Assembly: GCA_934792465.1 (NCBI GenBank)
Contig: CAKVOK010000008.1
Location: forward strand, 1-64,000
Origin: an uncultured Clostridia bacterium
Lineage (GTDB): Bacteria > Bacillota > Clostridia > RUG12999
Direction: 5' to 3'
DNA length: 64,000 nt
The translations under genes and the position numbers were made by a program. Of this stretch, positions 26,600 to 35,702 are shown piece after piece; positions within the stretch are counted from its first letter, which is position 1, and each line of letters begins with the position of its first letter. The notes below the pieces were generated by a model that was not told the origin of the DNA, did no database searches, and worked only from the letters and a program-made list of their open reading frames with translations.

Positions 26600-26638
26600 A
26601 AAAAATACCGTATAAAGGCATGTTTTGCCCTTATACGG
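26600..26638 (-). terminator. Terminator of the membrane AraC gene
   Basis: A 13-pair stem with one mismatch (26608-26620 with 26626-26638), a 5-base loop, followed on the minus strand by TATTTTTTT. It separates the regulator transcript from the transporter operon downstream. Confidence 0.85.
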
Positions 26639-26648
26639 CTGTATAGAT

Positions 26649-28808
26649 TCAGTCTATTCTTTTTAAATAATCACTCGGCGACATACCTGTGTTTTTTATG
26701 AAAATTCGGGTTAAGCTGTCCGCACTGTTAAGACCTACAAGCGAAGCAACATCTTTGATTTTCACAAACGGATTTTGCTCCATGATTTCCTTTGCTTTCA
26801 AAAATCTGTAGTTTGAAAGAGTGTCCTTGAAATTGTAGCCGGTCAGCTGCTTGAATAATCTGCTCACATACGATTGCGACATATTAAGATGCTCCGCAAG
26901 GTCGAGCAAGGATATATCTTTTTGGTAATTGCTGTGTATAAAGTCAATCATTGCAGCACATACACGCTCATCTGAAGAAGCTTCCGTCTGCTTTATGTTT
27001 GCGATTATGGAATCAAATATTTTTATCAGCTGCAAACAAAATTCTTCACGTGTTTTACATTCTTTCAGGTCGAGATATACAATAGTGTCCGGTGGGAGTA
27101 CGTCTGCGGTCTTTTTACCTATTGTATAAAGTATACGGTTGATTGTGGAATTGAACACAATAACCATAATATCGAATTGGTCCTGCGTCATTATATCCGT
27201 GTTTACGATTTCGTGTATGAGTGTACGCATTTTTTCGGAATTTCCCGAAAGTACGGCTTCAACAAGCGTGTTTTCGGTTGAAGGCGGATAAGAGAAAATG
27301 GCGTTGCCGTTTTCAAAATCCGACGGGGTGAGCAGCGTTGCGTGTCCGGCGAATATTCTGTTGTTGCGTATGATGTTTCTTGCGGAAAGATGCGACTTGT
27401 ATATGTCCGCTGCAGAATTAACGGTTTTTCCGACTGCTCCGCAAAGCACTATATTAAGCTTGGTTTCTATGGTTAATAATGTGTGTTTCAGCTTTGCCAA
27501 AAACTCATTTTCGTTTGTTACGGATATTATAAGCGTCTGCGACCAGAAATCGGTATCTATGATTTTAAATACTTCATACGGCGGCAGCGATTTTTTTAAA
27601 AATTCCTGCACGGATTTTTTTATCGTCAGTATACCCTCTCTTGTAATTGCAGTTACAAGCTGTTTGCTGCCGGAATAATCGAGTATTGCGCAGATGTAAT
27701 GTCCGTTCGGCTCTATTCCGCCGGAAGAAAGACCGCTGCGAAGTTCGCTGTCCGAGAGAGTTCCGTTCAAAAGGTTTATAAGAAACGTATTTTCTATAGG
27801 CTGCTTGTAATTTTCCATAAGCGCCGTAAGACGTGAGTTTTTCTGATTAAGAGAAAGCACGGCATTTGTAATCGAACCTATCTCATCTTCGCCGACATCG
27901 CCGCCGGCGCTGTCTATAATCTTCAAAACCTCATTTATCGGCTGATAATTCTTGTTTGTTACAACATATATGAGTATTCCGCTCAAAACAAATACGATTA
28001 TAAACAGCGGAAAAGCAAGCAGAATCGGTTTGTTCGCTTCTATAATATATTTCATGTGCGGAACATAGAATATACACCCGAAATCCGAAACGGCGTCCGA
28101 AAAATTCAGCGAACGTGAAAGCGTAATATATTTGCTGTCGAAAGTGCTTATATTTTTGGCATCGTCCGAAGATATACTGTTATAATAAAAGGGAACGCCT
28201 TTCGCTGTTATTATGCACTTGCCGGATTCGGCGGAAATAAGATTATTTGCGTTAAACGCCGATATGTAATATATGTTTTTGCCGTTGAAATCCGCTTTTT
28301 GTATGAAATTTATTGTTTTTTCGACAGTACCGGAGACGTTTGATTCCGAAATAAATACCGTTGACGAAAGTCCGTCATCAAAATATTTTTCGGGGTTTTC
28401 CGATATTCCGGTCATATATGCGAAATATTTTTTCGACATAGAACCCATTGTTGTTATAACATATTCGTCGTCGCTGTTGTAGCAGGCACTGTATACGTTC
28501 GACGGTGCGGTAAGATTGTTATACATAAGCAAAGAAATCTTGCTTCTTGTGTATCCGGAACTGTTGCCGGTATAGTTCAGCATATCAACCGAATTGTTCA
28601 GCATGGAAACACAGCTGTCAAAAGAGGAAAACGCAAGGTCGATTCTGTCTGCGGCGAGCGAAAAATCGTTTTCGTATGCCGACTGAATTTTTGAACTGTT
28701 ATATTTTGTATAAATCGAATAGACGGCTATGCAGAATATTATATTGAAAATAAAAATCAATGCAAGGTTGCGCTTCAGCGTCTGATGATAATAGCTCATT
28801 CCGTGCAT
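26649..28808 (-). CDS. Membrane-anchored AraC-family sensor regulator
   Basis: A 719-residue one-component regulator. Transmembrane helix 1 is at about 14-34, an extracellular sensor region (cache-like by layout) spans about 35-265, helix 2 is PLFIIVFVLSGILIYVV near 270-290, then a cytoplasmic region of about 330 residues, and the AraC double helix-turn-helix at about 620-719 (DISLLDLAEHLNMSQSYVSRLF, given here as DISLLDLAEHLNMS and QSYVSRLF; end GMSPSDYLKRI). Such proteins typically sense sugars outside the cell and switch on the adjacent transporter/glycosidase genes. AAGGAG is 8 bases before the ATG. It is read from its own promoter, divergent from the second lipoprotein gene. Confidence 0.88.
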   Translation of the reverse strand: MHGMSYYHQTLKRNLALIFIFNIIFCIAVYSIYTKYNSSKIQSAYENDFSLAADRIDLAFSSFDSCVSMLNNSVDMLNYTGNSSGYTRSKISLLMYNNLTAPSNVYSACYNSDDEYVITTMGSMSKKYFAYMTGISENPEKYFDDGLSSTVFISESNVSGTVEKTINFIQKADFNGKNIYYISAFNANNLISAESGKCIITAKGVPFYYNSISSDDAKNISTFDSKYITLSRSLNFSDAVSDFGCIFYVPHMKYIIEANKPILLAFPLFIIVFVLSGILIYVVTNKNYQPINEVLKIIDSAGGDVGEDEIGSITNAVLSLNQKNSRLTALMENYKQPIENTFLINLLNGTLSDSELRSGLSSGGIEPNGHYICAILDYSGSKQLVTAITREGILTIKKSVQEFLKKSLPPYEVFKIIDTDFWSQTLIISVTNENEFLAKLKHTLLTIETKLNIVLCGAVGKTVNSAADIYKSHLSARNIIRNNRIFAGHATLLTPSDFENGNAIFSYPPSTENTLVEAVLSGNSEKMRTLIHEIVNTDIMTQDQFDIMVIVFNSTINRILYTIGKKTADVLPPDTIVYLDLKECKTREEFCLQLIKIFDSIIANIKQTEASSDERVCAAMIDFIHSNYQKDISLLDLAEHLNMSQSYVSRLFKQLTGYNFKDTLSNYRFLKAKEIMEQNPFVKIKDVASLVGLNSADSLTRIFIKNTGMSPSDYLKRID

Positions 28809-28843
28809 ATATTTTTCTCCTTTCGGTTTTAGACTGTGTTATT

Positions 28844-28872
28844 ATTGTACCACCCAAAATCAAAATTGTCAA
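28844..28872 (-). promoter_or_regulatory. Promoter of the membrane AraC gene
   Basis: Minus strand: TTGACA (28872-28867), 17 bases, TACAAT (28849-28844), preceded by GGGTGG. Confidence 0.8.
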
Positions 28873-28957
28873 GTGTTTTTTGTATGGCTAAACCTGTATA
28901 TTTACGCCTTAAATTTGCAAAAAGCAAAAAATCGGGGTAAATGTAAAATTGTTGATG

Positions 28958-28986
28958 TTGAAAAAAATCGGCATATGGTATACAAT
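28958..28986 (+). promoter_or_regulatory. Promoter of the second binding-lipoprotein gene
   Basis: TTGAAA (28958-28963), 17 bases, TACAAT (28981-28986), divergent from the AraC promoter in the same 214-base gap. Confidence 0.65.
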
Positions 28987-29022
28987 ATATACAGAACGTT
29001 TGTTGTGAAGTGAGGACTCATT

Positions 29023-30513
29023 ATGAAAAAATTTAAAAAGATAATTGCAGCGGCACTTGCTCTTTGCATGACGGGCTGTTCCATGCCGGGCAGTAAACAT
29101 ACATTAACAATACATATGAACTTTTTCGGTTATTGTGTATATAACAACGATTGGCCGATATTTAAAGAAGCCGAAAAGAAAACGGGCATAGCACTGAAAG
29201 GAACTACGGATAATGTAAACAGCTTTACGGCATTTAATACAATGCTTTCGTCAAAGAAGCTGCCGGATATAATTCACTTCCAGGCCGATTACCTTAATAA
29301 AGCGGGTCAAAAAGGTTCGCTTATTCCTCTCAACGATTTGATTGAGGAACACGCACCGCATATTAAAGAAATATTTGATAAGTATGAGTATATAAAGAAC
29401 GCAGTCACTGCGCCGGACGGAAATATTTATTATATACCGTATCTGGCATTCGACCCGAAAGACAGTATTCAGCCTTCAAAAGCGTTTTTCATACGAACGG
29501 ATTGGTTGGATAAACTCGGACTTGAAACACCGAAAACCGTTGACGAATATAAAAACGTGCTAAAAGCATTTAAAGAGGGCGACCCGAACGGCAACGGTCT
29601 TGCGGACGAAGTACCGTACTTTGAACGCGGAGATGAATTTATAGGACTTTATCAGCTGTTCGGTGCGAAAGTCGATTTTAATATATATAACAGCGATACC
29701 GTGAAAAGAGGGGAAATACAGCCGGAATTTAAAAATGCCGTAAAAAACCTCGCGCAGTGGTATAAAGAGGGGCTTGTATACAGCGAAATTTATACGAGCG
29801 GGCAGAGCGTTCTCGACCAGCTGTTTTCCGATAACAGAGCCGGTTCGACATTCGACTGGATTTCTTCCACATCATCATACAACGGACTGTATGCGAAGAG
29901 TATTCCCGGGCTTAAATTCGAATCCATGCTTCCTCCGGCAGATATAAACGGCAATGTCAAATGCGATATTTCGCGTTCCTGTGTAAATAACCTCGGCTGG
30001 GGAATTTCAAAGGATAATAAATATCCCGAACAGACTATGAAATATTTTGATTTCTGGATGAGTAAGGAGGGCGAAATTCTCCAAAGCTACGGAGTTGAAA
30101 ATGTTCATTATACGAAAGAAAACGGAAAATATAAGTATAAAAAAGAGGTTCTGAATGCAAAAGGCGGAGTGCCGACATATATGAGAACGCAGGGTCAGGT
30201 AGAAATAGGCGTTGTACGAGATATAAATTCGGAAATACTCGGAATGAATAAAATAGGCAGACAAGCTTTTGAAAGTTATAAAGGCGTTATCAGGGAAGCA
30301 ATGCCGTATCTGCCGTTTTCAAGCAGTGAACAGGAAATAATAGACAAATATCTTCCGCCGATAGAATTGTATATAGATAAAAGCGTTCGTTCTTGGATAA
30401 TGGGAAACAGTGACGTGGAAAGCGAATGGGACGAATATCTGAAAGAAATAGACCGGCTCGGAATGAATAAGATTGAGAAAATTTACAATGCCGCATATGT
30501 GCGGTACAATTAA
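29023..30513 (+). CDS. Extracellular solute-binding lipoprotein, orphan
   Basis: A 496-residue binding protein of the same broad family as the one at 24881. The lipobox is LCMTGC with the Cys near residue 19. Motifs seen include LPDIIHFQADYLNKAGQKG, FDPKDSIQPSKAFFIRTDWLDKLG (here in parts FDPKDSIQPS and FFIRTDWLDKLG), and a Ca-binding-like loop DPNGNGLADE near residue 184. The two lipoproteins share the fold but are not close duplicates. No permease or ATPase gene follows; instead secreted surface proteins do, so it may feed the permeases at 22908-24752 or sense a ligand for the membrane AraC protein. Confidence 0.85.
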   Translation: MKKFKKIIAAALALCMTGCSMPGSKHTLTIHMNFFGYCVYNNDWPIFKEAEKKTGIALKGTTDNVNSFTAFNTMLSSKKLPDIIHFQADYLNKAGQKGSLIPLNDLIEEHAPHIKEIFDKYEYIKNAVTAPDGNIYYIPYLAFDPKDSIQPSKAFFIRTDWLDKLGLETPKTVDEYKNVLKAFKEGDPNGNGLADEVPYFERGDEFIGLYQLFGAKVDFNIYNSDTVKRGEIQPEFKNAVKNLAQWYKEGLVYSEIYTSGQSVLDQLFSDNRAGSTFDWISSTSSYNGLYAKSIPGLKFESMLPPADINGNVKCDISRSCVNNLGWGISKDNKYPEQTMKYFDFWMSKEGEILQSYGVENVHYTKENGKYKYKKEVLNAKGGVPTYMRTQGQVEIGVVRDINSEILGMNKIGRQAFESYKGVIREAMPYLPFSSSEQEIIDKYLPPIELYIDKSVRSWIMGNSDVESEWDEYLKEIDRLGMNKIEKIYNAAYVRYN

Positions 30514-30524
30514 AATGTATTTAA

Positions 30525-30536
30525 CGGCACGTGCCG
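30525..30536. promoter_or_regulatory. Perfect 12-bp palindrome before the first secreted gene
   Basis: CGGCACGTGCCG, embedded in a longer imperfect palindrome with TTTAA/TTAAA flanks, 12 bases after the lipoprotein stop. With no room for a loop it looks more like a protein-binding site than an RNA hairpin. No promoter was recognised beside it. Confidence 0.35.
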
Positions 30537-30569
30537 ATTAAATAATATAATAAAAGGAGAGGATAAAAA

Positions 30570-32600
30570 ATGAAAAAAATACTGGCAATTATCTGTACAG
30601 TGCTGATGATGGGCGCAGCAATGCCGAGCACACTGGCAGCAGACACCGCTGTAGGGGAATACAGCTGGGACTTTGAGGACGGCAATATACCGGAGCAGTT
30701 CACGCAAATGTCAAAAGAAGCTCCGTACAACGTACATGGCGACCCGCTCGGACAGCACGGCAAAACTTTTAGAATTTGGAACGGTTTGGGCGGAAAAGGA
30801 CAAAACGACGGTTTCCTGAATCAAAACAACTTCGGTGTAATTATTACTCCGGACGGCTGGGCTGATAATGCGGTAAACGATACCATGGTTATTGCAAGCG
30901 CAGATTTCATGATGCCGAGATACAGAGAAGCATTGAACGTTATCTCGCCGTATAACAGCGGAAATATTTATGGATTTGAGGGTTCTGTTCAGGTTATGCT
31001 CGACAGAAACGTTGTGTTTAATACCGGAAGAGAAAAAATTATAATCGGTGAAGTAGATATTAACGAATGGCATACCACAGCTGTTAAATACTCGCTTTCT
31101 TCTGCGGATAATACAACGGCAGACGTATATCTTGACGGTGTAAAGGTGCTTGAAAATATCACGGTTCCGGGTCTTACAAACGGAATAAACGGCTTCAGAC
31201 TTTCTATGAACTGTAATTCCACGGACGCAGAATTTGCAGCTTCGGTTCGTGCCGATGACAGAAATGAGATGGCTTATTTCGATAATATATACATAGGAAC
31301 AAATACCGCCAATCTCGAAAAATTCCAAGTGACGGGAACAAGCTTCTCTCATGCAACACCGAATAAAGTAACGGTGCATTTTAACGGTGCTGCCGACACA
31401 AACGATTTCGCTGCCGATACTCTGATAGCAAAAACAGGCGATACAAATATTGAAATTGCTTCCGCAGAATGGACAAACGGAAACAAAGACCTTGTTATAG
31501 ATTTCGGCAATGCACTCACATTCGGAAATACATACAGCATAATACTTCCGTCAATCGCTTCTGCAAGCGGTGCTGCCGAATATGAAGGCGGAACGGTTTC
31601 CTTTGAAGCGAAAGCCGGTCTTAATATTGTTGAAAATAATTTTGAAAGCATGGACAGCATAAAATCCGTTTCTTTGAAATCAGCAAGAGGAAAAGAACTT
31701 CCGGGCACTATTAAAGACGGAGCGTTAAGAGTTTGCTGCGGCGTCGGCGGCGGTGGCGGCGACGGTACGTACGGTGACAGAAACCAAAACGGACTGGAAA
31801 TTTATCAGGACGGTTTGGGCAACTACGCAGGTTATATTATAATAAGCTGGAAGATGATGGTTGAAAAAGACAATATTACGGCTGTTATGGCTCCTCGTTC
31901 AACTTCAAACGGATATTTTGAAGGACTTTATTTCGGTGTAAAAGGAACGAATGTAATATGCAATAATGATTCGACTGTCGTAGGTACGGTACAGCCGGGC
32001 GAATGGCATACATATACAGTTAAATATAACATTGCTCCGGGTTCGAAAGCTTGGGCGTGGGAATATTATCTTGACGGCGAAAAAGTAAGTGCAAGCGCTC
32101 TCGGAAGCCATAGAAATAACTGTACTTCGCTTACACTTATAGTAAATGTAAACGTAGATGATGCGACACTTGCGGAAACACCTCGCTACGACAACAGAGG
32201 CGAATATTTCAATATAGACGATATGGTTGTTTCTACGGAAACAGGTCTTTACAGTGCCTACACGGGCGGAGATTTCGCTTCGGCATACGGCGCATACATG
32301 GATAATTTGAACGAAACAAGCATAAATACCTATATTTGCTATACAAACGGCAAGCTCAGAGGTGTCGACGGCAGCGTTGACGCAAGCATTATATCCGGAC
32401 TTTCGGGCAATGCCTGCGCAGCTGTTTACGATGAAAACGGCAAGCTGAAAAGCGTTGCTGTAAAAGGCTTCGACCTTGAAGCCGGAGAAGCCGCACATCT
32501 TGCATGGGTTCTCGAAAATGTCGAAGAAACGGACAAAATCCGAACTTTCGTTTGGAACGGTTCTTCCGCTCCGTATGTATCGGCAAATCCGTTACAGTAA
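30570..32600 (+). CDS. Secreted multidomain protein: two jelly-roll modules and an Ig-like module
   Basis: A 676-residue secreted protein with a signal peptide (cleavage near residue 24). I see a jelly-roll/LamG-like module A (about 28-245, ending FDNIYIG), an SbsA-type Ig-like module (about 250-345), a second jelly-roll module B (about 355-567, with KDNITAVMAPRS and NRGEYFNIDDMVVS) and a C-terminal tail with DKIRTFVWNG near 654. Module B and the tail are clearly homologous to the C-terminus of the next protein. No catalytic residues can be named. Likely a carbohydrate-binding or scaffold protein at the cell surface. AAAGGAGAGG precedes the ATG. Confidence 0.75.
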   Translation: MKKILAIICTVLMMGAAMPSTLAADTAVGEYSWDFEDGNIPEQFTQMSKEAPYNVHGDPLGQHGKTFRIWNGLGGKGQNDGFLNQNNFGVIITPDGWADNAVNDTMVIASADFMMPRYREALNVISPYNSGNIYGFEGSVQVMLDRNVVFNTGREKIIIGEVDINEWHTTAVKYSLSSADNTTADVYLDGVKVLENITVPGLTNGINGFRLSMNCNSTDAEFAASVRADDRNEMAYFDNIYIGTNTANLEKFQVTGTSFSHATPNKVTVHFNGAADTNDFAADTLIAKTGDTNIEIASAEWTNGNKDLVIDFGNALTFGNTYSIILPSIASASGAAEYEGGTVSFEAKAGLNIVENNFESMDSIKSVSLKSARGKELPGTIKDGALRVCCGVGGGGGDGTYGDRNQNGLEIYQDGLGNYAGYIIISWKMMVEKDNITAVMAPRSTSNGYFEGLYFGVKGTNVICNNDSTVVGTVQPGEWHTYTVKYNIAPGSKAWAWEYYLDGEKVSASALGSHRNNCTSLTLIVNVNVDDATLAETPRYDNRGEYFNIDDMVVSTETGLYSAYTGGDFASAYGAYMDNLNETSINTYICYTNGKLRGVDGSVDASIISGLSGNACAAVYDENGKLKSVAVKGFDLEAGEAAHLAWVLENVEETDKIRTFVWNGSSAPYVSANPLQ

Positions 32601-32613
32601 AATTTTAAATTAA

Positions 32614-32709
32614 CCGCAGGGCGATAAGGCACCGCACGAGCCTTTCAACTCCACAGCGCCCTGCGGCGTATAAAAGGTCATAATTGATTATTTGTGACCT
32701 TTTATACGC
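32614..32709 (+). promoter_or_regulatory. Structured intergenic RNA: branched stem followed by a 15-bp hairpin
   Basis: Stem 1: 10 bp perfect (32614-32623 with 32657-32666), enclosing a 5-bp stem (32626-32630 with 32640-32644). Stem 2: 15 bp perfect (32666-32680 with 32695-32709), loop 14 bases. The two stems share base 32666. No T-run follows, so it is not a plain terminator. It ends 20 bases before the next start codon and could act as mRNA stabiliser, processing site or cis-regulatory RNA. Confidence 0.5.
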
Positions 32710-32729
32710 TATGTGATTGGAGGAAAATC

Positions 32730-35678
32730 ATGAAAAAATTTTTATCTTTTATGCTTACTTTTGCTTTATGTTTTTGCGGTACGGCGTTTTGTTATACGCC
32801 GGAATATGATATATCATACGACACGGCGGAATCCCTCGGACATACGCTCACGGCAACGTATATCGAAAGAAGTCTGACGACATACGAGGACGGCAAGCCC
32901 ATTTCCTGCGTATCGATATCAGGAAGCGACGGAGCGCTTATAAATATCGTGGATATAAACGCTGCGAAAGTCCTCCGTACATTTAAAATGGATTTTTCGG
33001 GGTATTTCTATTTCGGAGCGGTAAACTACGAAAACTTCAATGTATATATGGGAATAGGAAGACACGTCGTGGAATATAATCCGACGACGAAGAAAGCGAC
33101 AGACCTCGGAGCTGTACCGACAACAAATTCGGGAACGGTAAACGGTGCGGCCGTTGACTCCGAAACCGGCGATGTATTCGGTGTGGCAACTCCGTATTCG
33201 TATATATGGAAATACGATGTTTCGGAAAAGAAATTAAGCACTTTCACAACGACCCTTTCGGGTTCGGCGGGATTGAACGGGCTTGCAATATCGGGAAATT
33301 ATATTTATGTTTATGCGCAGGACAGCAATAAAAACCCGGTTATGGCGAAAATTAACAAAGCGAATGCGTCGGACATTACATATATAAGCTTGCCTACAGA
33401 TTTCGGCACGCCTACCTCCGTAGGTCAGATATATTCCGGCGGAAACCGCATAATAGCGCAGATAAACTCAAGCTCGGGTACATATATGAGGATTTACACT
33501 ATCGATACCGGCGTATGGGAAAAGACAAAATTTCAAATGGGTACGACAAGCATGACGGATATGTTTGAAAATAAGTTTTATTACGCATATAACGGCTATC
33601 TCTGTTCCATAGACGTAACAACGCTTAAGATTACGGAATACAGAAGTATAAGGATAGGCTCTCATCTGCGGGGAAACGGAATGTTCATAGAATATGAGGG
33701 TATGTCGGGATATTCTTTTGTAAATTCGCAGTACGGAGGAAATCTGTATGCCATAAACCCGGCACTCGGGAAATCGGTGCAAATACCGGTTACATTGAAA
33801 GGTGCGACAATAGCTCACAGAATTTCACGGCTCGGAGTGGACGGCAGAATATATGTCGGCGGCTTCAAGGCGTCAAGCGGTGCGGCAGTGAATCCCGATA
33901 CGGGAGAAAAAGAAACATATGCTTCCGACCAGACGGAGGGCATAACCGGTTACGGTACGAAAATGTATCTCGGCGGATATGCCGGCGGCGATATATACGA
34001 GCTTGATACCACGAAACCGTATAAAAATGATTATAAAAGCAATCCGAAAAAAATATGCACTATAGGCGAGAATCAGATAAGACCTTTCGACCTTGAAGTG
34101 CTGAACGGCGGAAAGACTCTTGCCGTAGCGTCGCAATGCGTTGCCGGTGAATACGGCGGTGCGCTTACAATCATAAATCTTGATACATATGCAAAAAAGG
34201 TATACAGAAATATTGTTGCCGACCAAAATCTTGTTACGGTTACGAGCAAGGGAACCAAGGTTTATGCCGGTTCTACGATAACGAGCGGCGGAAACCTTGC
34301 CCCGAAAGCGGACAATGCTCATGTGATTGCATTTGATACGGAAACAGAAACCGTTACGGCAGATGTCGAATTGAAAATACCCGGCTGCGACAAGTCCATA
34401 CCTATTGTAAAAGGACTTGTCACAGGAGCGGACGGCGATATATACGGATATACACCGGGAGCATATTTCGTTTTGGATTCCGAAACGCTGGAAATGAAGA
34501 GGTACAATCTTTTTGACGAATCGCAGATTGAAACAGACCGTTCCGCTTCGCTTCAGCTATGGCACGAAACGTTTATGCAGTTCGACCCGACAAGCGGATA
34601 TTTAATAGTAAACGGAACGTTTGTAAATCCGATTACGCTGAAAGATATTGCAACACCTCCGCAGGACCTTGCTTCGGCAATGTTTGCCGGAATTTCGGAG
34701 AACGGCACGGCATATTTTGTGGATTCAAACACAACTTTGTATAAAATAAAGGTATTTTGCAATGAAGTGCCGAAAGAAATATATACGGAGAGTTTTGACG
34801 GCGGCGAAAGCACGGTATTTTCCAATGTGGGGCTCAGACGTCCGCAGGCATTGCCGACAGAATATATAAACGGCGCTGCGAGAATATGTGCCGGTATAGG
34901 CAGCGGATACGGTGACGGCGGATATAAAGACAAAAATTTGCGGTCATGCGAAATACTGAACAGCCGTATGAGCAGCGGTTATACCGGAAAGCTGATTGCA
35001 GCCGCAGATATAATGCTTGAAAAAGATAATATAACGGCGGTTTTGGCGCCGAGAGGAACTCATTACGGCGATTTCGGAGGACTTTATTTCGGATTCTGCG
35101 GAACAAATGTTGTAGCGCAAGACGAAACGGTCGGCAAGATAAGCGTCGGCAAATGGTACAGGCTGACGGCAAAATATAATATAACCGGAAGTACATGGTG
35201 CGGTGAATATTATCTTGACGGAGTGAAAGTCGGTGAGGCACAGACATCATACAGTGTTCCGTGCGTTTCCTTAAGTCTGAATATAAACGTTAATGCAGAT
35301 GAATCAACGACTACGGAAACACGCTTCGACAGCAGGGGAGAATATTTCAGAATAGATAATCTCGCCGTATCAGCAGACGAAGATTTGTATGAAAGCTACA
35401 GCGGCGGTGTTTTCGGGAAATTCGATATGAACACGGAATTTTCGGAGAAATACGCAACAACGCATATCAGCGCAGGATTCTTTGAGAATGCCGAGGGCAA
35501 TATTTATACCGCATATTACAGCGGCGGAAAGCTTGTAAAGGCTGAAAAAACACCGTTTAATGTTAAAAAATACAGAGATGCGTATTTTGTGACAGATACG
35601 GAAAATTGTGATGAAACAAAGGTTTTTGCATGGGGAGCGGACGGCGAACCGAAATGCATACCGAATATCAAACAATAA
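32730..35678 (+). CDS. Secreted beta-propeller protein with C-terminal jelly-roll module
   Basis: A 982-residue secreted protein. The signal peptide is about 1-21. Residues about 28-690 are a long run of blade-like repeats (VVEYNPTTKKATDLGAV, IWKYDVSEKKLSTF, YELDTTKP, FDTETETVTADVEL), as in SMP-30/PQQ/WD-type propellers. A jelly-roll module (about 690-892, with KDNITAVLAPRGTH and SRGEYFRIDNLAVS) and the tail TKVFAWGADGEPK follow. The propeller closely matches that of the next gene, while the jelly-roll and tail match the previous protein. Function unknown; polysaccharide binding or lyase-like activity is possible, but no active site is visible. GGAGG precedes the ATG at 32730. Confidence 0.75.
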   Translation: MKKFLSFMLTFALCFCGTAFCYTPEYDISYDTAESLGHTLTATYIERSLTTYEDGKPISCVSISGSDGALINIVDINAAKVLRTFKMDFSGYFYFGAVNYENFNVYMGIGRHVVEYNPTTKKATDLGAVPTTNSGTVNGAAVDSETGDVFGVATPYSYIWKYDVSEKKLSTFTTTLSGSAGLNGLAISGNYIYVYAQDSNKNPVMAKINKANASDITYISLPTDFGTPTSVGQIYSGGNRIIAQINSSSGTYMRIYTIDTGVWEKTKFQMGTTSMTDMFENKFYYAYNGYLCSIDVTTLKITEYRSIRIGSHLRGNGMFIEYEGMSGYSFVNSQYGGNLYAINPALGKSVQIPVTLKGATIAHRISRLGVDGRIYVGGFKASSGAAVNPDTGEKETYASDQTEGITGYGTKMYLGGYAGGDIYELDTTKPYKNDYKSNPKKICTIGENQIRPFDLEVLNGGKTLAVASQCVAGEYGGALTIINLDTYAKKVYRNIVADQNLVTVTSKGTKVYAGSTITSGGNLAPKADNAHVIAFDTETETVTADVELKIPGCDKSIPIVKGLVTGADGDIYGYTPGAYFVLDSETLEMKRYNLFDESQIETDRSASLQLWHETFMQFDPTSGYLIVNGTFVNPITLKDIATPPQDLASAMFAGISENGTAYFVDSNTTLYKIKVFCNEVPKEIYTESFDGGESTVFSNVGLRRPQALPTEYINGAARICAGIGSGYGDGGYKDKNLRSCEILNSRMSSGYTGKLIAAADIMLEKDNITAVLAPRGTHYGDFGGLYFGFCGTNVVAQDETVGKISVGKWYRLTAKYNITGSTWCGEYYLDGVKVGEAQTSYSVPCVSLSLNINVNADESTTTETRFDSRGEYFRIDNLAVSADEDLYESYSGGVFGKFDMNTEFSEKYATTHISAGFFENAEGNIYTAYYSGGKLVKAEKTPFNVKKYRDAYFVTDTENCDETKVFAWGADGEPKCIPNIKQ

Positions 35679-35702
35679 ATAATCATGAAAGGAAAGAAGA
35701 AT

